This document shows, one piece after another, positions 8,276 through 16,442 of a DNA stretch of 32,338 bases; within the stretch, counting starts at the first letter, position 1, and the number at the start of each line of letters is the position of its first letter. This DNA is from Oscillospiraceae bacterium. Lineage in GTDB: Bacteria; Bacillota; Clostridia; Oscillospirales; Oscillospiraceae. The position numbers were made by a program, and so were the translations under genes. The stretch lies in contig SVLE01000017.1 of the NCBI GenBank assembly GCA_015068065.1, forward strand, positions 1 through 32,338, written 5' to 3'. The notes beneath the pieces were generated by a model that was given only the letters and a program-made list of their open reading frames with translations, did not search any database and had not been told where the DNA came from.

Positions 8276-8347
8276 CAAAAGTGTGTTGATATTGACCACT
8301 TTTGCCGGGAAATATACATACAAAATTAGCCGATTTGTGCATCGGCT
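8276..8347 (+). other. gdhA 5' leader with two hairpins
   Basis: CAAAAGTG (8276-8283) pairs with CACTTTTG (8297-8304), and AGCCGAT (8328-8334) pairs with ATCGGCT (8341-8347). Neither has a T run, so they are not simple terminators. I recognise no known riboswitch. Confidence 0.4.
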
Positions 8348-8373
8348 CAAAATGAAAACAGGAGGAATTTATT

Positions 8374-9732
8374 ATGAGCAAGTATCTTGAGCGAGTACTG
8401 GAAGCCACCAAGGCAAAGAACGCCAACGAGCCTGAATTCCTGCAGACTGTGGAAGAGGTTCTGACCTCTCTGGCCCCCGTGATCGAAGCCCACCCCGAAT
8501 ACGAGAAGGTCGCCCTGCTGGAGCGCATGGTCGAGCCTGAGCGTGTGATCGAGTTCCGCGTGACCTGGATGGATGACAACGGCCAGTGGCAGGTTAACCG
8601 TGGCTACCGCGTGCAGTACAACGGCGCCATCGGTCCCTACAAGGGCGGTCTGCGTTTCCAGTCCAACGTGAACCTGTCCATGATCAAGTTCCTGGGCTTT
8701 GAGCAGACCTTTAAGGATGCTCTGACCACCCTGCCCATCGGCGGCGCCAAGGGCGGTTCCGACTTCGATCCCGCCGGCAAGTCCGACGCGGAGGTCATGC
8801 GTTTCTGCCAGGCCTTCATGACCGAGCTGTATCGTCACATCGGTCCCGATGTTGACGTGCCCGCCGGCGACATGGGCGTGGGTGCCCGCGAGGTTGGATA
8901 TCTGTACGGCCAGTACCGCCGCATCGTCGGTGCTTTCAAGAACGGTGTCATCACCGGTAAGGGTCTGCCCTTCGGCGGCTCCCTGATCCGTCCCGAGGCC
9001 ACCGGTTACGGCGCTGTGTACTACCTGAACGAGGTTCTCAAGCACGAGAACGACAGCATCGAGGGCAAGCGCATCGCTATCTCCGGCTTCGGCAACGTGG
9101 CCTGGGGTATCGTGAAGAAGGTCGCTGAGCTGGGCGGCAAGGTCGTCACCCTGTCCGGTCCCGATGGCTACATCTATGATGCCGACGGTCTGGTGACCGA
9201 GGAGAAGATCGACTACATGCTGGAGATGCGCAACTCCGGCCGCAACAAGGTGCAGGACTATGCCGACAAGTTCGGCGTGCCCTTCTTCGCCGGCGAGAAG
9301 CCCTGGGGTCTGGGCTCCGACAAGGTGGACATCATCATGCCCAGCGCCATGCAGAACGACGTTCACTTGGATTCTGCCAAGAAGATCGCCGCTTCCGGCA
9401 TCAAGTACTACATCGAAGTGGCCAACATGCCCACCACCAACGACGCCCTGGAGTTCCTGAAGGAGCAGAAGCACATGATCATCGCTCCCTCCAAGGCTGT
9501 TAACGCCGGCGGCGTGGCCGTCTCCGCTCTGGAGATGAGCCAGAACTCCGAGCGTCTGGTTTGGGAGGCCGAGGAAGTGGATGCCAAGCTGAAGAGCATC
9601 ATGAAGAACATCCACGACTCTTCCGCCGCCGCCGCGGAGCGCTACGGCCTGGGTTACGACCTGGTGGCCGGTGCCAATATCGCCGGCTTCCAGAAGGTCG
9701 CCGATGCCATGATGGCTCAGGGTGTGTTCTAA
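8374..9732 (+). CDS. gdhA: NADP-type hexameric glutamate dehydrogenase
   Basis: This 452-residue protein has the usual length of bacterial hexameric GDH. The substrate-binding region shows GPYKGGLRFQSNVN, the lysine-bearing PIGGAKGGSDFDP and the PAGDMGVGAREVGYLYGQY block with the catalytic Asp. The Rossmann domain follows from about residue 230 (ISGFGNVAWG). It makes glutamate from 2-oxoglutarate and ammonia, the main ammonia entry in many anaerobes. NADP preference is inferred from the family match and is not proven. AGGAGG lies before the ATG. It is a single gene with its own promoter and terminator, and codon use is strongly biased, as in a highly expressed gene. Confidence 0.96.
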   Translation: MSKYLERVLEATKAKNANEPEFLQTVEEVLTSLAPVIEAHPEYEKVALLERMVEPERVIEFRVTWMDDNGQWQVNRGYRVQYNGAIGPYKGGLRFQSNVNLSMIKFLGFEQTFKDALTTLPIGGAKGGSDFDPAGKSDAEVMRFCQAFMTELYRHIGPDVDVPAGDMGVGAREVGYLYGQYRRIVGAFKNGVITGKGLPFGGSLIRPEATGYGAVYYLNEVLKHENDSIEGKRIAISGFGNVAWGIVKKVAELGGKVVTLSGPDGYIYDADGLVTEEKIDYMLEMRNSGRNKVQDYADKFGVPFFAGEKPWGLGSDKVDIIMPSAMQNDVHLDSAKKIAASGIKYYIEVANMPTTNDALEFLKEQKHMIIAPSKAVNAGGVAVSALEMSQNSERLVWEAEEVDAKLKSIMKNIHDSSAAAAERYGLGYDLVAGANIAGFQKVADAMMAQGVF

Positions 9733-9753
9733 TTTAAAACCGCACATGCAAAC

Positions 9754-9790
9754 AGCGAGCCGGGGCAATCGCCCCGGCTCGCTTTACTTT
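9754..9790 (+). terminator. Intrinsic terminator after gdhA
   Basis: A 13-base GC-rich stem (AGCGAGCCGGGGC and its complement) with an AATC loop is followed by a T-rich tail. Confidence 0.9.
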
Positions 9791-9805
9791 GAAAGAGAAT
9801 AAAAG

Positions 9806-9838
9806 CACGGGCGTGTATGCATTGCATACACGCCCGTG
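9806..9838 (-). terminator. Intrinsic terminator of the 12-gene mdh-hdr-flx-frd-fum operon
   Basis: The 16-base arms are near-perfect around a single T. On the minus strand the stem is followed by CTTTTATTC. It lies 22 bases after the last operon gene, which supports a single transcript ending there. Confidence 0.85.
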
Positions 9839-9859
9839 TTCTTTATGAAGATGGAGAAG

Positions 9860-10420
9860 TCAGTTCTGGGACTGACTCAGATAGGCCGCGCGGCCGGACT
9901 CGTAAAGGTTGTTGCCTTCGCAGTCAATGATGACGAACAGGGGCATTTCTTCCACGTACAGCTTGCGCAGGGCCTCTGCACCCAGATCCTCGTAGGCGAT
10001 CATCTCCGCCTTTTTGATGCACTTGGCCAGCAGAGCGCCGGCACCGCCGATGGCACCGAAGTACACGCCGGAATACTGCTTCATGGCGTCCACAACCTCG
10101 GGCAGGCGGGCGCCCTTTCCGATCATACCACGGGCACCCACACTCATCAGAGTGGGAGCGTAGGCATCCATACGGCCGCTGGTGGTGGGGCCGGCAGAGC
10201 CGATGACCTGACCGGGCTTGGCGGGGGTGGGACCAACATAGTAGATGGTGGCGTCCTTGGGGTCGAAGGGCAGGGACTCGCCCTTGGCGAGGCTCTCGCA
10301 CATGCGCTTGTGACCGGCGTCACGGGAGGTGTAGATAGTACCGGTTAGGTAGACGGTGTCGCCCGCCTTCAGGGTACGGGCCAGCTCCTCGGTCAGAGGC
10401 AGAGTAATATGCTTTTCCAT
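9860..10420 (-). CDS. Class I fumarate hydratase, beta subunit
   Basis: This 186-residue protein matches the C-terminal (beta) part of the iron-sulfur class I fumarases, which are split in two in many anaerobes. It has the swivelling-domain motifs VGPTPAKPGQVIGSAGPTTSGRMD and GKGARLPEVVDAM, and the IGGAGALLA loop. With the alpha subunit it interconverts malate and fumarate. It begins directly after the alpha-subunit stop with no gap, and it is the last gene of the operon. The closely related L(+)-tartrate dehydratase cannot be excluded by sequence alone, but the dehydrogenase and reductase genes upstream favour fumarase. Confidence 0.93.
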   Translation of the reverse strand: MEKHITLPLTEELARTLKAGDTVYLTGTIYTSRDAGHKRMCESLAKGESLPFDPKDATIYYVGPTPAKPGQVIGSAGPTTSGRMDAYAPTLMSVGARGMIGKGARLPEVVDAMKQYSGVYFGAIGGAGALLAKCIKKAEMIAYEDLGAEALRKLYVEEMPLFVIIDCEGNNLYESGRAAYLSQSQN

Positions 10421-11263
10421 TTACAGCACCTCCGTCTTGTGGCGGGTCACGTGGCAGTTGATGTTGATGGCGCAGGGCATGCCGGCGATGTGGGTGGGCA
10501 GAGTCTCAATGTTCAGGCCAATGGCCGTGGTACGCCCGCCGAAGCCCTGAGGACCGATACCCAGTGCGTTGATCTTGTCCAGCATCTCTTTTTCCAGATC
10601 CGCATAGAAGGGATCGGGATGACGGACATCCAAAGGACGCATGATGGCCTTTTTAGCCAGCAGAGCCGCCTTGTCGAAGGTGCCGCCGATACCCACACCC
10701 ACCACAATGGGGGGGCAGGGGTTGGGACCGGCCGCCTCTACGGTCTCGATGATAAAGTCCTTGATACCCTGCAGGCCGGCAGAGGGCTTGAACATGCGGA
10801 TAGCGCTCATGTTCTCACTGCCGAAGCCTTTGGGACCCAGCGTGATCTTCACCTTGTCGCCGGGGACGATTTCGGTGTAGAGCATGGCGGGGGTGTTGTC
10901 TCCGGTATTGCCCCGGCGGACGGGGTCGGCCACCACGGACTTGCGAAGATAGCCGTTGGTATAGCCACGACGCACGCCCTCGTCCACAGCTTCACGCAGG
11001 TCGCCATCCACAAAATGTACGTCCTGACCGATTTCCAGGAACACACAGGCCATGCCGGTGTCCTGACAGATGGGCACGTTCTCCGCGTCGGCGATATTGT
11101 AGTTTTCGATGATGTTGTCCAGCACGCCCTGAGCAATCTGGCCGTCCTCACAGGCACGGCAGGTCTCAATGGCACACTTCACGTCACCGGGCAGATGGGT
11201 ATTGGCTTCAATGCACAGACGCTCCACCACGTCGGTGATCTGATTCACACTGATCTCACGCAT
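10421..11263 (-). CDS. Class I fumarate hydratase, alpha subunit
   Basis: This 280-residue protein matches the 4Fe-4S-binding alpha subunit of class I fumarase. It shows CQDTGMACVFLEIG with the first cluster cysteine, a second conserved Cys in the PNPCPPIVVGVGIGGTFDKAA segment, and the GPQGFGGRTTAIGLNIE block near the end. The labile cluster makes the enzyme oxygen-sensitive, in keeping with a strict anaerobe. I chose ATG 11263 because AAGGAGG lies eight bases ahead and overlaps the stop of the flavoprotein gene. The open frame begins 11 codons earlier, inside that gene. It supplies fumarate to the reductase encoded immediately upstream. Confidence 0.94.
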   Translation of the reverse strand: MREISVNQITDVVERLCIEANTHLPGDVKCAIETCRACEDGQIAQGVLDNIIENYNIADAENVPICQDTGMACVFLEIGQDVHFVDGDLREAVDEGVRRGYTNGYLRKSVVADPVRRGNTGDNTPAMLYTEIVPGDKVKITLGPKGFGSENMSAIRMFKPSAGLQGIKDFIIETVEAAGPNPCPPIVVGVGIGGTFDKAALLAKKAIMRPLDVRHPDPFYADLEKEMLDKINALGIGPQGFGGRTTAIGLNIETLPTHIAGMPCAININCHVTRHKTEVL

Positions 11264-11276
11264 GGTCGGAGCCTCC

Positions 11277-12878
11277 TTATCTCTCGTGCCGGGCATACTG
11301 GGGCAGAAGCAGGGGAGAAACGCCCTGCTGCTCGATGCCGGCCTTGCTCAGCATTTTGGCATAGTCGTCCACATGCTTCAGGCCGGGGGTGCCCAGAGTA
11401 ACTTCCTTGGCCTTGGCGGCGGCAGCTTTACCGGCGTTGCGGCCGAAGACGATGATGTCCAGCAGGCTGTTGCCCATCAGGCGGTTGCGGCCGTGAATGC
11501 CGCCCACGGCCTCGCCGGCCACCAGCAGGTTGGGGATGGTTTTGGTGAAACCCTCGCCGCCAATCTCCAGACCGCCGTTCTGATAGTGCAGGGTGGGGTA
11601 GATCAGGATGGGCTGCTTGCGCATATCGATGCCGTAGTTCAGGTACATACGCAGCATGGCGGGGATGCGGCGCTCGATGGTACCCTCGCCGCCGATCATT
11701 TCGATCATGGGGGTGTCCAGCCACACACCGCTGCCCAGAGGGGTAGTCACACCCTTGCCGCGGGTGGAGCACTCGCGGATGATGGAGGCGGCGGACACAT
11801 CGCGGGTCTCCAGGGGATGCATGAAGGCCTCGCCCTCGCAGTTGACCAGCATGGCACCCAGAGAGCGTACCTTCTCCGTCACCAGCGCGCCAAAGATCTG
11901 GGAGGGGTAGGCAACGCCGGTGGGGTGGTACTGGATGGTGTCCTGATACAGCAGGGGAGCACCGGCGCGGTAGCCCAGGATCAGACCGTCGGCAGTGGCA
12001 CCGTAATGGTTGGAGGTGGGGAAGTTCTGGTAGTGCAGACGGCCGGCACCACCGGTGGCAATGATGACGGTCTTGGCGCGGGCGACGGAGTAGTCGTCGG
12101 TCTCCATGTTCAGCAACACAGCACCGGCGACCTGGCCCTTTTCGTCCTTGAGCAGTTCCACGGCAGAGGTAAACTCCACAACGGGAATGCCGCGGTTGAT
12201 GACCTCATCGCGCAGAGTGCGCATGATCTCGGCACCGGAGTAGTCCTTGCAGGCGTGCATACGCTTGCGGGAGGTGCCGCCGCCGTGGGTGGTGACCATG
12301 TTGCCCTCGGCGTCCTTATCGAACATAACGCCCAGCTCGTTTAGCCACTGGATGGCGTCGGGGGCCTCCATGACAAGGCGGCGCAGCAGCTCGGGACGGG
12401 CGGCGAAGTGGCCGCCGCCGAAAGCGTCCAGATAGTGCTGGACAGGGGAGTCGTTGGGCTTGTCAGCGGCCTGAATACCGCCCTCGGCCATCATGGTGTT
12501 GGCGTCGCCAATGCGCAGCTTGGTGACCATCATCACGTTGGCACCGGCCTCGTGGGCCTCAATGGCGGCGGAAGAACCGGCGCCGCCGCCGCCGATGACC
12601 AGCACATCCACATCGTAATCGATTTTGGACAGGTCGATGTCAGCGCCCAGCAGGCGGCTGTTGGAGTGGAGCAGATCGGTCAGCTCCACGGGGGCCTTCT
12701 GCCCCTTGTTGGGGCCAATCTTGATTTCTTTGAAGCCCTCAGCCCGGTAGTCGGGATGATAGGCCTTGAGTAGCTCATCTTTTTCTTCGGCGGTCATGCG
12801 GCGGGGCTCCATGCCCATGCGAGCGGCACGGGTAGCCTCCACCTTTTTAATGGATTCAAGCATATCAGGTGTAAACAT
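11277..12878 (-). CDS. FrdA-like fumarate reductase flavoprotein, soluble type
   Basis: This 533-residue flavoprotein belongs to the fumarate reductase/succinate dehydrogenase/L-aspartate oxidase family. About 88 N-terminal residues precede the FAD fold (LVIGGGGAGSSAA, 93-105). Then come AEGGIQAA, the QYHPTG active-site loop, RDVSAAS with the likely catalytic Arg, and HGRNRLMGNSLLD. The His that covalently holds FAD in E. coli FrdA (SHTVAAEGG) is replaced by Asn127 (ANTMMAEGG), so FAD should bind non-covalently. A FrdB-like gene lies 12 bases upstream and fumarase follows. No FrdC/FrdD anchor is present. The likely role is fumarate to succinate in the cytoplasm; another enoate is possible. 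Confidence 0.9.
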   Translation of the reverse strand: MFTPDMLESIKKVEATRAARMGMEPRRMTAEEKDELLKAYHPDYRAEGFKEIKIGPNKGQKAPVELTDLLHSNSRLLGADIDLSKIDYDVDVLVIGGGGAGSSAAIEAHEAGANVMMVTKLRIGDANTMMAEGGIQAADKPNDSPVQHYLDAFGGGHFAARPELLRRLVMEAPDAIQWLNELGVMFDKDAEGNMVTTHGGGTSRKRMHACKDYSGAEIMRTLRDEVINRGIPVVEFTSAVELLKDEKGQVAGAVLLNMETDDYSVARAKTVIIATGGAGRLHYQNFPTSNHYGATADGLILGYRAGAPLLYQDTIQYHPTGVAYPSQIFGALVTEKVRSLGAMLVNCEGEAFMHPLETRDVSAASIIRECSTRGKGVTTPLGSGVWLDTPMIEMIGGEGTIERRIPAMLRMYLNYGIDMRKQPILIYPTLHYQNGGLEIGGEGFTKTIPNLLVAGEAVGGIHGRNRLMGNSLLDIIVFGRNAGKAAAAKAKEVTLGTPGLKHVDDYAKMLSKAGIEQQGVSPLLLPQYARHER

Positions 12879-12890
12879 GGATTCCCCTCC

Positions 12891-13565
12891 TTACTTCTCG
12901 ATGTCCCGGTGGTTGTAGAGTTCCTGCATCTCGGTGATGGGCTTCTGCATGATGGCCTCGATCAGCTCGTCATAGGCACCGGAGTTGATCTCTTCCACGC
13001 GGGCTTCCAGATGCTCAGCCTTGGGAGCAATGTACTTGCCGGTCAGACGGCGGGCCAGCAGACCCACCATGGGATGGGAGATACCGGCGGGGCAGCGCAC
13101 GGAGCAGCAGCCGCAGCCCACACAGTCAAAGGACTCCTCGGCGCACTTTTCCAGCTCGCCCCGCTGAGCGTAGGCGATGTACTGCATGACGTTCAGCCCC
13201 TGAGTACAGGCCTTGGTACAGGCGTTGCAGCCGATGCAGGCGTACAGCTCGGGATACAGTTCCATCATCACACGCTGATCAGCCTTGATTTCGTTGATGT
13301 CGTAGGTGCGCTTGTCGGTGGGGAAGAAGGGGATGGAGGCCACATACATGCCCTCCTGCACCTGAGTCTGGCAGGCCAGACAGGTCTTCAGCTCGTTCTG
13401 TCCCTTGATGCGGTAGATGGTGGCGCAGGCACCACAGAAGCCGTGGCGGCAGCCGCAGCCGCGCTTGAGGGTATAACCGGCGTATTCCATAGCCGTCATG
13501 ATGGTCAGATCAGCGGGAACGGAATATTTTTTGCCGAAAAAGTAGACATTTACCATGTTTTCCAT
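12891..13565 (-). CDS. FrdB-like iron-sulfur subunit with 2Fe-2S and two 4Fe-4S sites
   Basis: This 224-residue protein starts with a plant-type 2Fe-2S domain (Cys39, 44, 47, 62, in GCRHGFCGAC). It then carries two cysteine groups: Cys110/113/116/120 and Cys148/151/154/158. In classical FrdB/SdhB the last cluster is 3Fe-4S because one Cys is missing. Here Cys151 fills that gap, so a second 4Fe-4S cluster is likely. The C-terminal tail is short and has no CCG domain. It should pass electrons to the FrdA-like flavoprotein encoded next. Archaeal thiol:fumarate reductase TfrB joins a comparable N-terminal half to an HdrB-like half; here HdrB is a separate gene in the same operon. AAGGAGG lies ten bases before the ATG. 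Confidence 0.88.
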   Translation of the reverse strand: MENMVNVYFFGKKYSVPADLTIMTAMEYAGYTLKRGCGCRHGFCGACATIYRIKGQNELKTCLACQTQVQEGMYVASIPFFPTDKRTYDINEIKADQRVMMELYPELYACIGCNACTKACTQGLNVMQYIAYAQRGELEKCAEESFDCVGCGCCSVRCPAGISHPMVGLLARRLTGKYIAPKAEHLEARVEEINSGAYDELIEAIMQKPITEMQELYNHRDIEK

Positions 13566-13580
13566 GTTGGCATTACCTCC

Positions 13581-14447
13581 TTAGTATTCGTTGGGCAGTT
13601 CGTCCACCTGGTCAAAGCGGAACACGGGGCCGTCCTTGCATACATACTTGGTGCCGATGTTGCAGCGGCCGCACTTGCCCACGCCGCACTTCATGCGCAG
13701 TTCCAGAGTGGTGTAGACCTGCTCCTTGGAAAAGCCCATCTCCTGCAGGGCCTGCAGGCAGAACTTGATCATGATGGGGGGACCGCACAGGATAGCGGTC
13801 TTATCGGTGGTAAAGCCGATCTCCTTCAGGTAGTTGGGAACGAAGCCAACATGGCCGTCCCAGCCCTCCTGCTCCCGGTCGATGGTCAGGTAGATGTTGA
13901 CACCGGGGATCTTGGACCAGACCTCTTCAATCTCCTTGCGCTGGACCAGATCGTCCGCGGAGCGGGAGCCGTAGAGGATGTCGATGGTGCCGTAATTGTC
14001 CCGGTTGTCCAGAACGTAGTTGATGACGGAGCGCAGAGGGGCAAGGGCGATACCGCCGGCGATGAACAGCAGGTTCTGACCCTTGAGCTCGGTCTCCACA
14101 GGGAAGTTGTTGCCGTAGGGGCCGCGGACCATGATCTCATCACCCACCTGCAGGGAATGCAGATGCTCGGTGAGCTGGCCGCAACGCTTGATGGAAAACT
14201 CCTGAAACTCCTTATTGGTGGGGGAGGAGGTGATGGAGAACATGGCCTCGCCCACACCGGGGGCACACACCATGGCACACTGGCCGGGCATATGCTCAAA
14301 GAGCTTGCCACCGCCGGGGGCATTGACCCGGAAGGTCTTCACGTCCGGAGTCTCGGTGCGGATATCGGTGATGATGCCCACCTGAGGGATCAGGGTGTCC
14401 CGCATAAAGCCGGGATTGTATTTACATTCATGCATCGGCTCAGACAC
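13581..14447 (-). CDS. FlxA-like NAD(P)H/FAD oxidoreductase subunit
   Basis: This 288-residue protein is of the ferredoxin-NADP reductase/AsrB/hydrogenase-gamma type. It has a FAD domain (FSITSSP at 70-76, RGPYGN at 108-113), a nucleotide domain (GGIALAPLRS at 131-140, CGPPIMIK at 221-228) and a C-terminal 2Fe-2S site (Cys254, 259, 262, 270). In the Flx-Hdr complexes of sulfate reducers this subunit oxidises NADH. It begins with GTG, with GGAGG seven bases ahead, two bases after the previous gene. It is the NADH entry point inferred for this operon. NADH over NADPH is assumed from the family. Confidence 0.9.
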   Translation of the reverse strand: MSEPMHECKYNPGFMRDTLIPQVGIITDIRTETPDVKTFRVNAPGGGKLFEHMPGQCAMVCAPGVGEAMFSITSSPTNKEFQEFSIKRCGQLTEHLHSLQVGDEIMVRGPYGNNFPVETELKGQNLLFIAGGIALAPLRSVINYVLDNRDNYGTIDILYGSRSADDLVQRKEIEEVWSKIPGVNIYLTIDREQEGWDGHVGFVPNYLKEIGFTTDKTAILCGPPIMIKFCLQALQEMGFSKEQVYTTLELRMKCGVGKCGRCNIGTKYVCKDGPVFRFDQVDELPNEY

Positions 14448-14449
14448 GC

Positions 14450-15472
14450 TTAACCCTCCTTTCCAAAGGCCTTGATGACCTTAACAATGTTCAGATGGCT
14501 GGGGCACTTGTCCACGCAACGACCGCAGCCCACACAGGAGAACATACCGTCGTTGTTGGCGGGGAAGTAGGCTAGCTTGTGCATGAAGCGTTGGCGGAAA
14601 CGTTGCAACTGGCTGGTGCGGTTATTGCCGTGAGCCATCATGGTGAAGTCGGAATACATGCAGCTGTCCCAGCAGCGGAAGCGCTGCACACCGTCGCCGG
14701 TGCTGTAGTCGCGGATGTCGTAGCACTGGCAGGTGGGGCACACGAAGGTGCAGGTGCCGCAGGCCAGGCAGGGCTTGTACAGCTGCTCCCAGATGGGGGA
14801 GTCAAAGCGGGTGTCTGCCGCTTCGGCGCCCCAGCCTTCCAGAGTCAGGTTGGCATAGGGCAACTTTTCCAGCATGGTGCGGATGGCAATCTTGGCCTGC
14901 TCCACAGTGTCCTCGTCAGCGTCCTCGAACAGATCGCGCAGAGCTTGTGTCAAGGAAGTGCCCTTGTCGGTTTTAGCCTCCCAGTAAAGCCAGTCGCCCA
15001 CCATCCAGGTGACCACATCGCCCTCGGGGGCGGCGGGATCAACGCCAAAGGCGGTACAGAAGCAGGAGGTATCGGGGCGGCCGCAGGCAAGGGCCACGAT
15101 GATACCGTGGGCCCGGCGGGCAGCGTAGTAGCTGTCCACGGGATCGGACAGGAACACCTTGTCCAGCACGGCCACACCCCGCACATCACAACCCTTCATG
15201 CCAAAGACCACGAAGGGCTTGTCGCACAGTTCCTGAGGAGTGATGGACAGCTTGCCGTCCTCGCGGTGGCAGGAGTACAGAGTCTCGCTCTGGGGGAAGA
15301 ACACATCCTTGGGGGATTTGACGGTTTTCAGGGTGTCCAGATCCACCTGAGCATCCTTCTGCCACAGGGCATAATCGGTCTGACTGGTGCTGCGCACAGG
15401 CAGAAACAGATCCTGAGTCTGGGCGATGCGCTCGTACAGGGCGGGCAGATCGGCTGTTTTGATCTTAAGCAT
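14450..15472 (-). CDS. 4Fe-4S dicluster protein, AsrA/FlxB-like
   Basis: This 340-residue protein resembles subunit A of anaerobic sulfite reductase and the matching Fe-S subunit of Flx complexes. Residues 1-230 form the conserved domain with FGMKGCDVRGVAVLD and ALACGRPDTSCFC. Two 4Fe-4S sites follow: Cys235/238/241/245 and Cys313/316/319/323. Such proteins relay electrons between the flavin subunit and the rest of the complex. It overlaps the upstream gene by eight bases. The name FlxB is assigned from gene order relative to the published flxABCD cluster, so B and C could be swapped. Confidence 0.82.
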   Translation of the reverse strand: MLKIKTADLPALYERIAQTQDLFLPVRSTSQTDYALWQKDAQVDLDTLKTVKSPKDVFFPQSETLYSCHREDGKLSITPQELCDKPFVVFGMKGCDVRGVAVLDKVFLSDPVDSYYAARRAHGIIVALACGRPDTSCFCTAFGVDPAAPEGDVVTWMVGDWLYWEAKTDKGTSLTQALRDLFEDADEDTVEQAKIAIRTMLEKLPYANLTLEGWGAEAADTRFDSPIWEQLYKPCLACGTCTFVCPTCQCYDIRDYSTGDGVQRFRCWDSCMYSDFTMMAHGNNRTSQLQRFRQRFMHKLAYFPANNDGMFSCVGCGRCVDKCPSHLNIVKVIKAFGKEG

Positions 15473-16442
15473 GGGTCAGGCCTCCTTCCGCCACCACAGA
15501 GGGCTCAGCGTCCTCCTGAGTAAAGCTGGTGAGGGGAGCCTTGGCATCTACGTCCTCGCCGGCCTGATACTCGCCGTACAGGCTGTTGATATCCTTGATG
15601 AACTTGCGGTTGAACAGGTGCAGGGGAATGCCCTGAGGACATACACGGCTGCACTCGCCGCAGTCGGTGCATCGTCCGGCCACATGGAAGGCGCGGATGA
15701 TGTGGAACATCTTTTCCTCGAAGGAGGTGGTGTTGGCCTTCTGAGTGGAGTCAAACTTGGTGGAGTCGAACACGCACTTGCGGCAGGAGCAGGCGGGGCA
15801 CACATTGCGGCAGGCGTTGCAGCGGATGCACTTGGACAGCTCACTCTGGAAGAAGGCAAACTTTTCCTCCGGGTTCATGGCTTCAATGGCGGCCACCTGA
15901 GCAAAGCGGTCGGCATCGGCGGTATCGGCAGATTCGCCGATCTGCTCGTCGCAGACCATGTGGGACTTGCCCTTACAGACGTGGCAGCGCTCCAGCATGG
16001 CGTCCTTATAGGCGACGGTGCGCTCGCCGTAGAGAGAGTCAATGGTGAGGTATTCCTCGGCGTTGGGATAACCGGCACCGTGAACATCCAGAATACCATC
16101 CGTACCCAGTTTGGAAACGGAAAGCTTGCCCTTACAGCCCACGCCGATGATGTAGGCTTTGTCCCGGTCCACCCGGTGTTCTTTCATCAGCTGGACAAAA
16201 CTGTAGCTGTCGCAGGGCTTGAGAAAAACCAGGGTCTTGCCCTCCAGCTTGGAGGCCTCGATCATATATTTGCTCAGGTTGGCGCCGCAGAAGCCGTTAT
16301 AGACAAAGTCCTTCAGCTCTTCAGCACTGTGGAAGAAAGCGGGTTCGGGGTCATAGACGTATTCGCCCTTCTTCCAGCCCAGCACACGCTGAACTTCGCC
16401 GCTTTCCAGCAGGGCCTTGGCCCGCGTGATCAGTTCTTGCAT
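15465..16442 (-). CDS. 4Fe-4S protein, FlxC-like (F420-hydrogenase-beta related)
   Basis: This 325-residue protein has an N-terminal domain like the beta subunits of F420 hydrogenases and related Fe-S proteins (VFLKPCDSYSFVQLM, GVGCKGKLS). Several extra Cys follow (CHVCKGKSHMVC). Then come two 4Fe-4S motifs: Cys205/208/211/215, with three more Cys just after, and Cys258/261/264/268. It is probably an electron-transfer subunit between FlxA and the FlxD/HdrA part. It overlaps FlxD by 13 bases and the next gene by eight, which supports a joint complex. The exact cluster content is unknown. Confidence 0.8.
   Translation of the reverse strand: MQELITRAKALLESGEVQRVLGWKKGEYVYDPEPAFFHSAEELKDFVYNGFCGANLSKYMIEASKLEGKTLVFLKPCDSYSFVQLMKEHRVDRDKAYIIGVGCKGKLSVSKLGTDGILDVHGAGYPNAEEYLTIDSLYGERTVAYKDAMLERCHVCKGKSHMVCDEQIGESADTADADRFAQVAAIEAMNPEEKFAFFQSELSKCIRCNACRNVCPACSCRKCVFDSTKFDSTQKANTTSFEEKMFHIIRAFHVAGRCTDCGECSRVCPQGIPLHLFNRKFIKDINSLYGEYQAGEDVDAKAPLTSFTQEDAEPSVVAEGGLTHA

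Noticed and set aside
11277-13565. Ordinary membrane succinate dehydrogenase/fumarate reductase
   Set aside because: There is no membrane-anchor gene, no covalent-FAD His, and an extra Cys at the quinone-side cluster.
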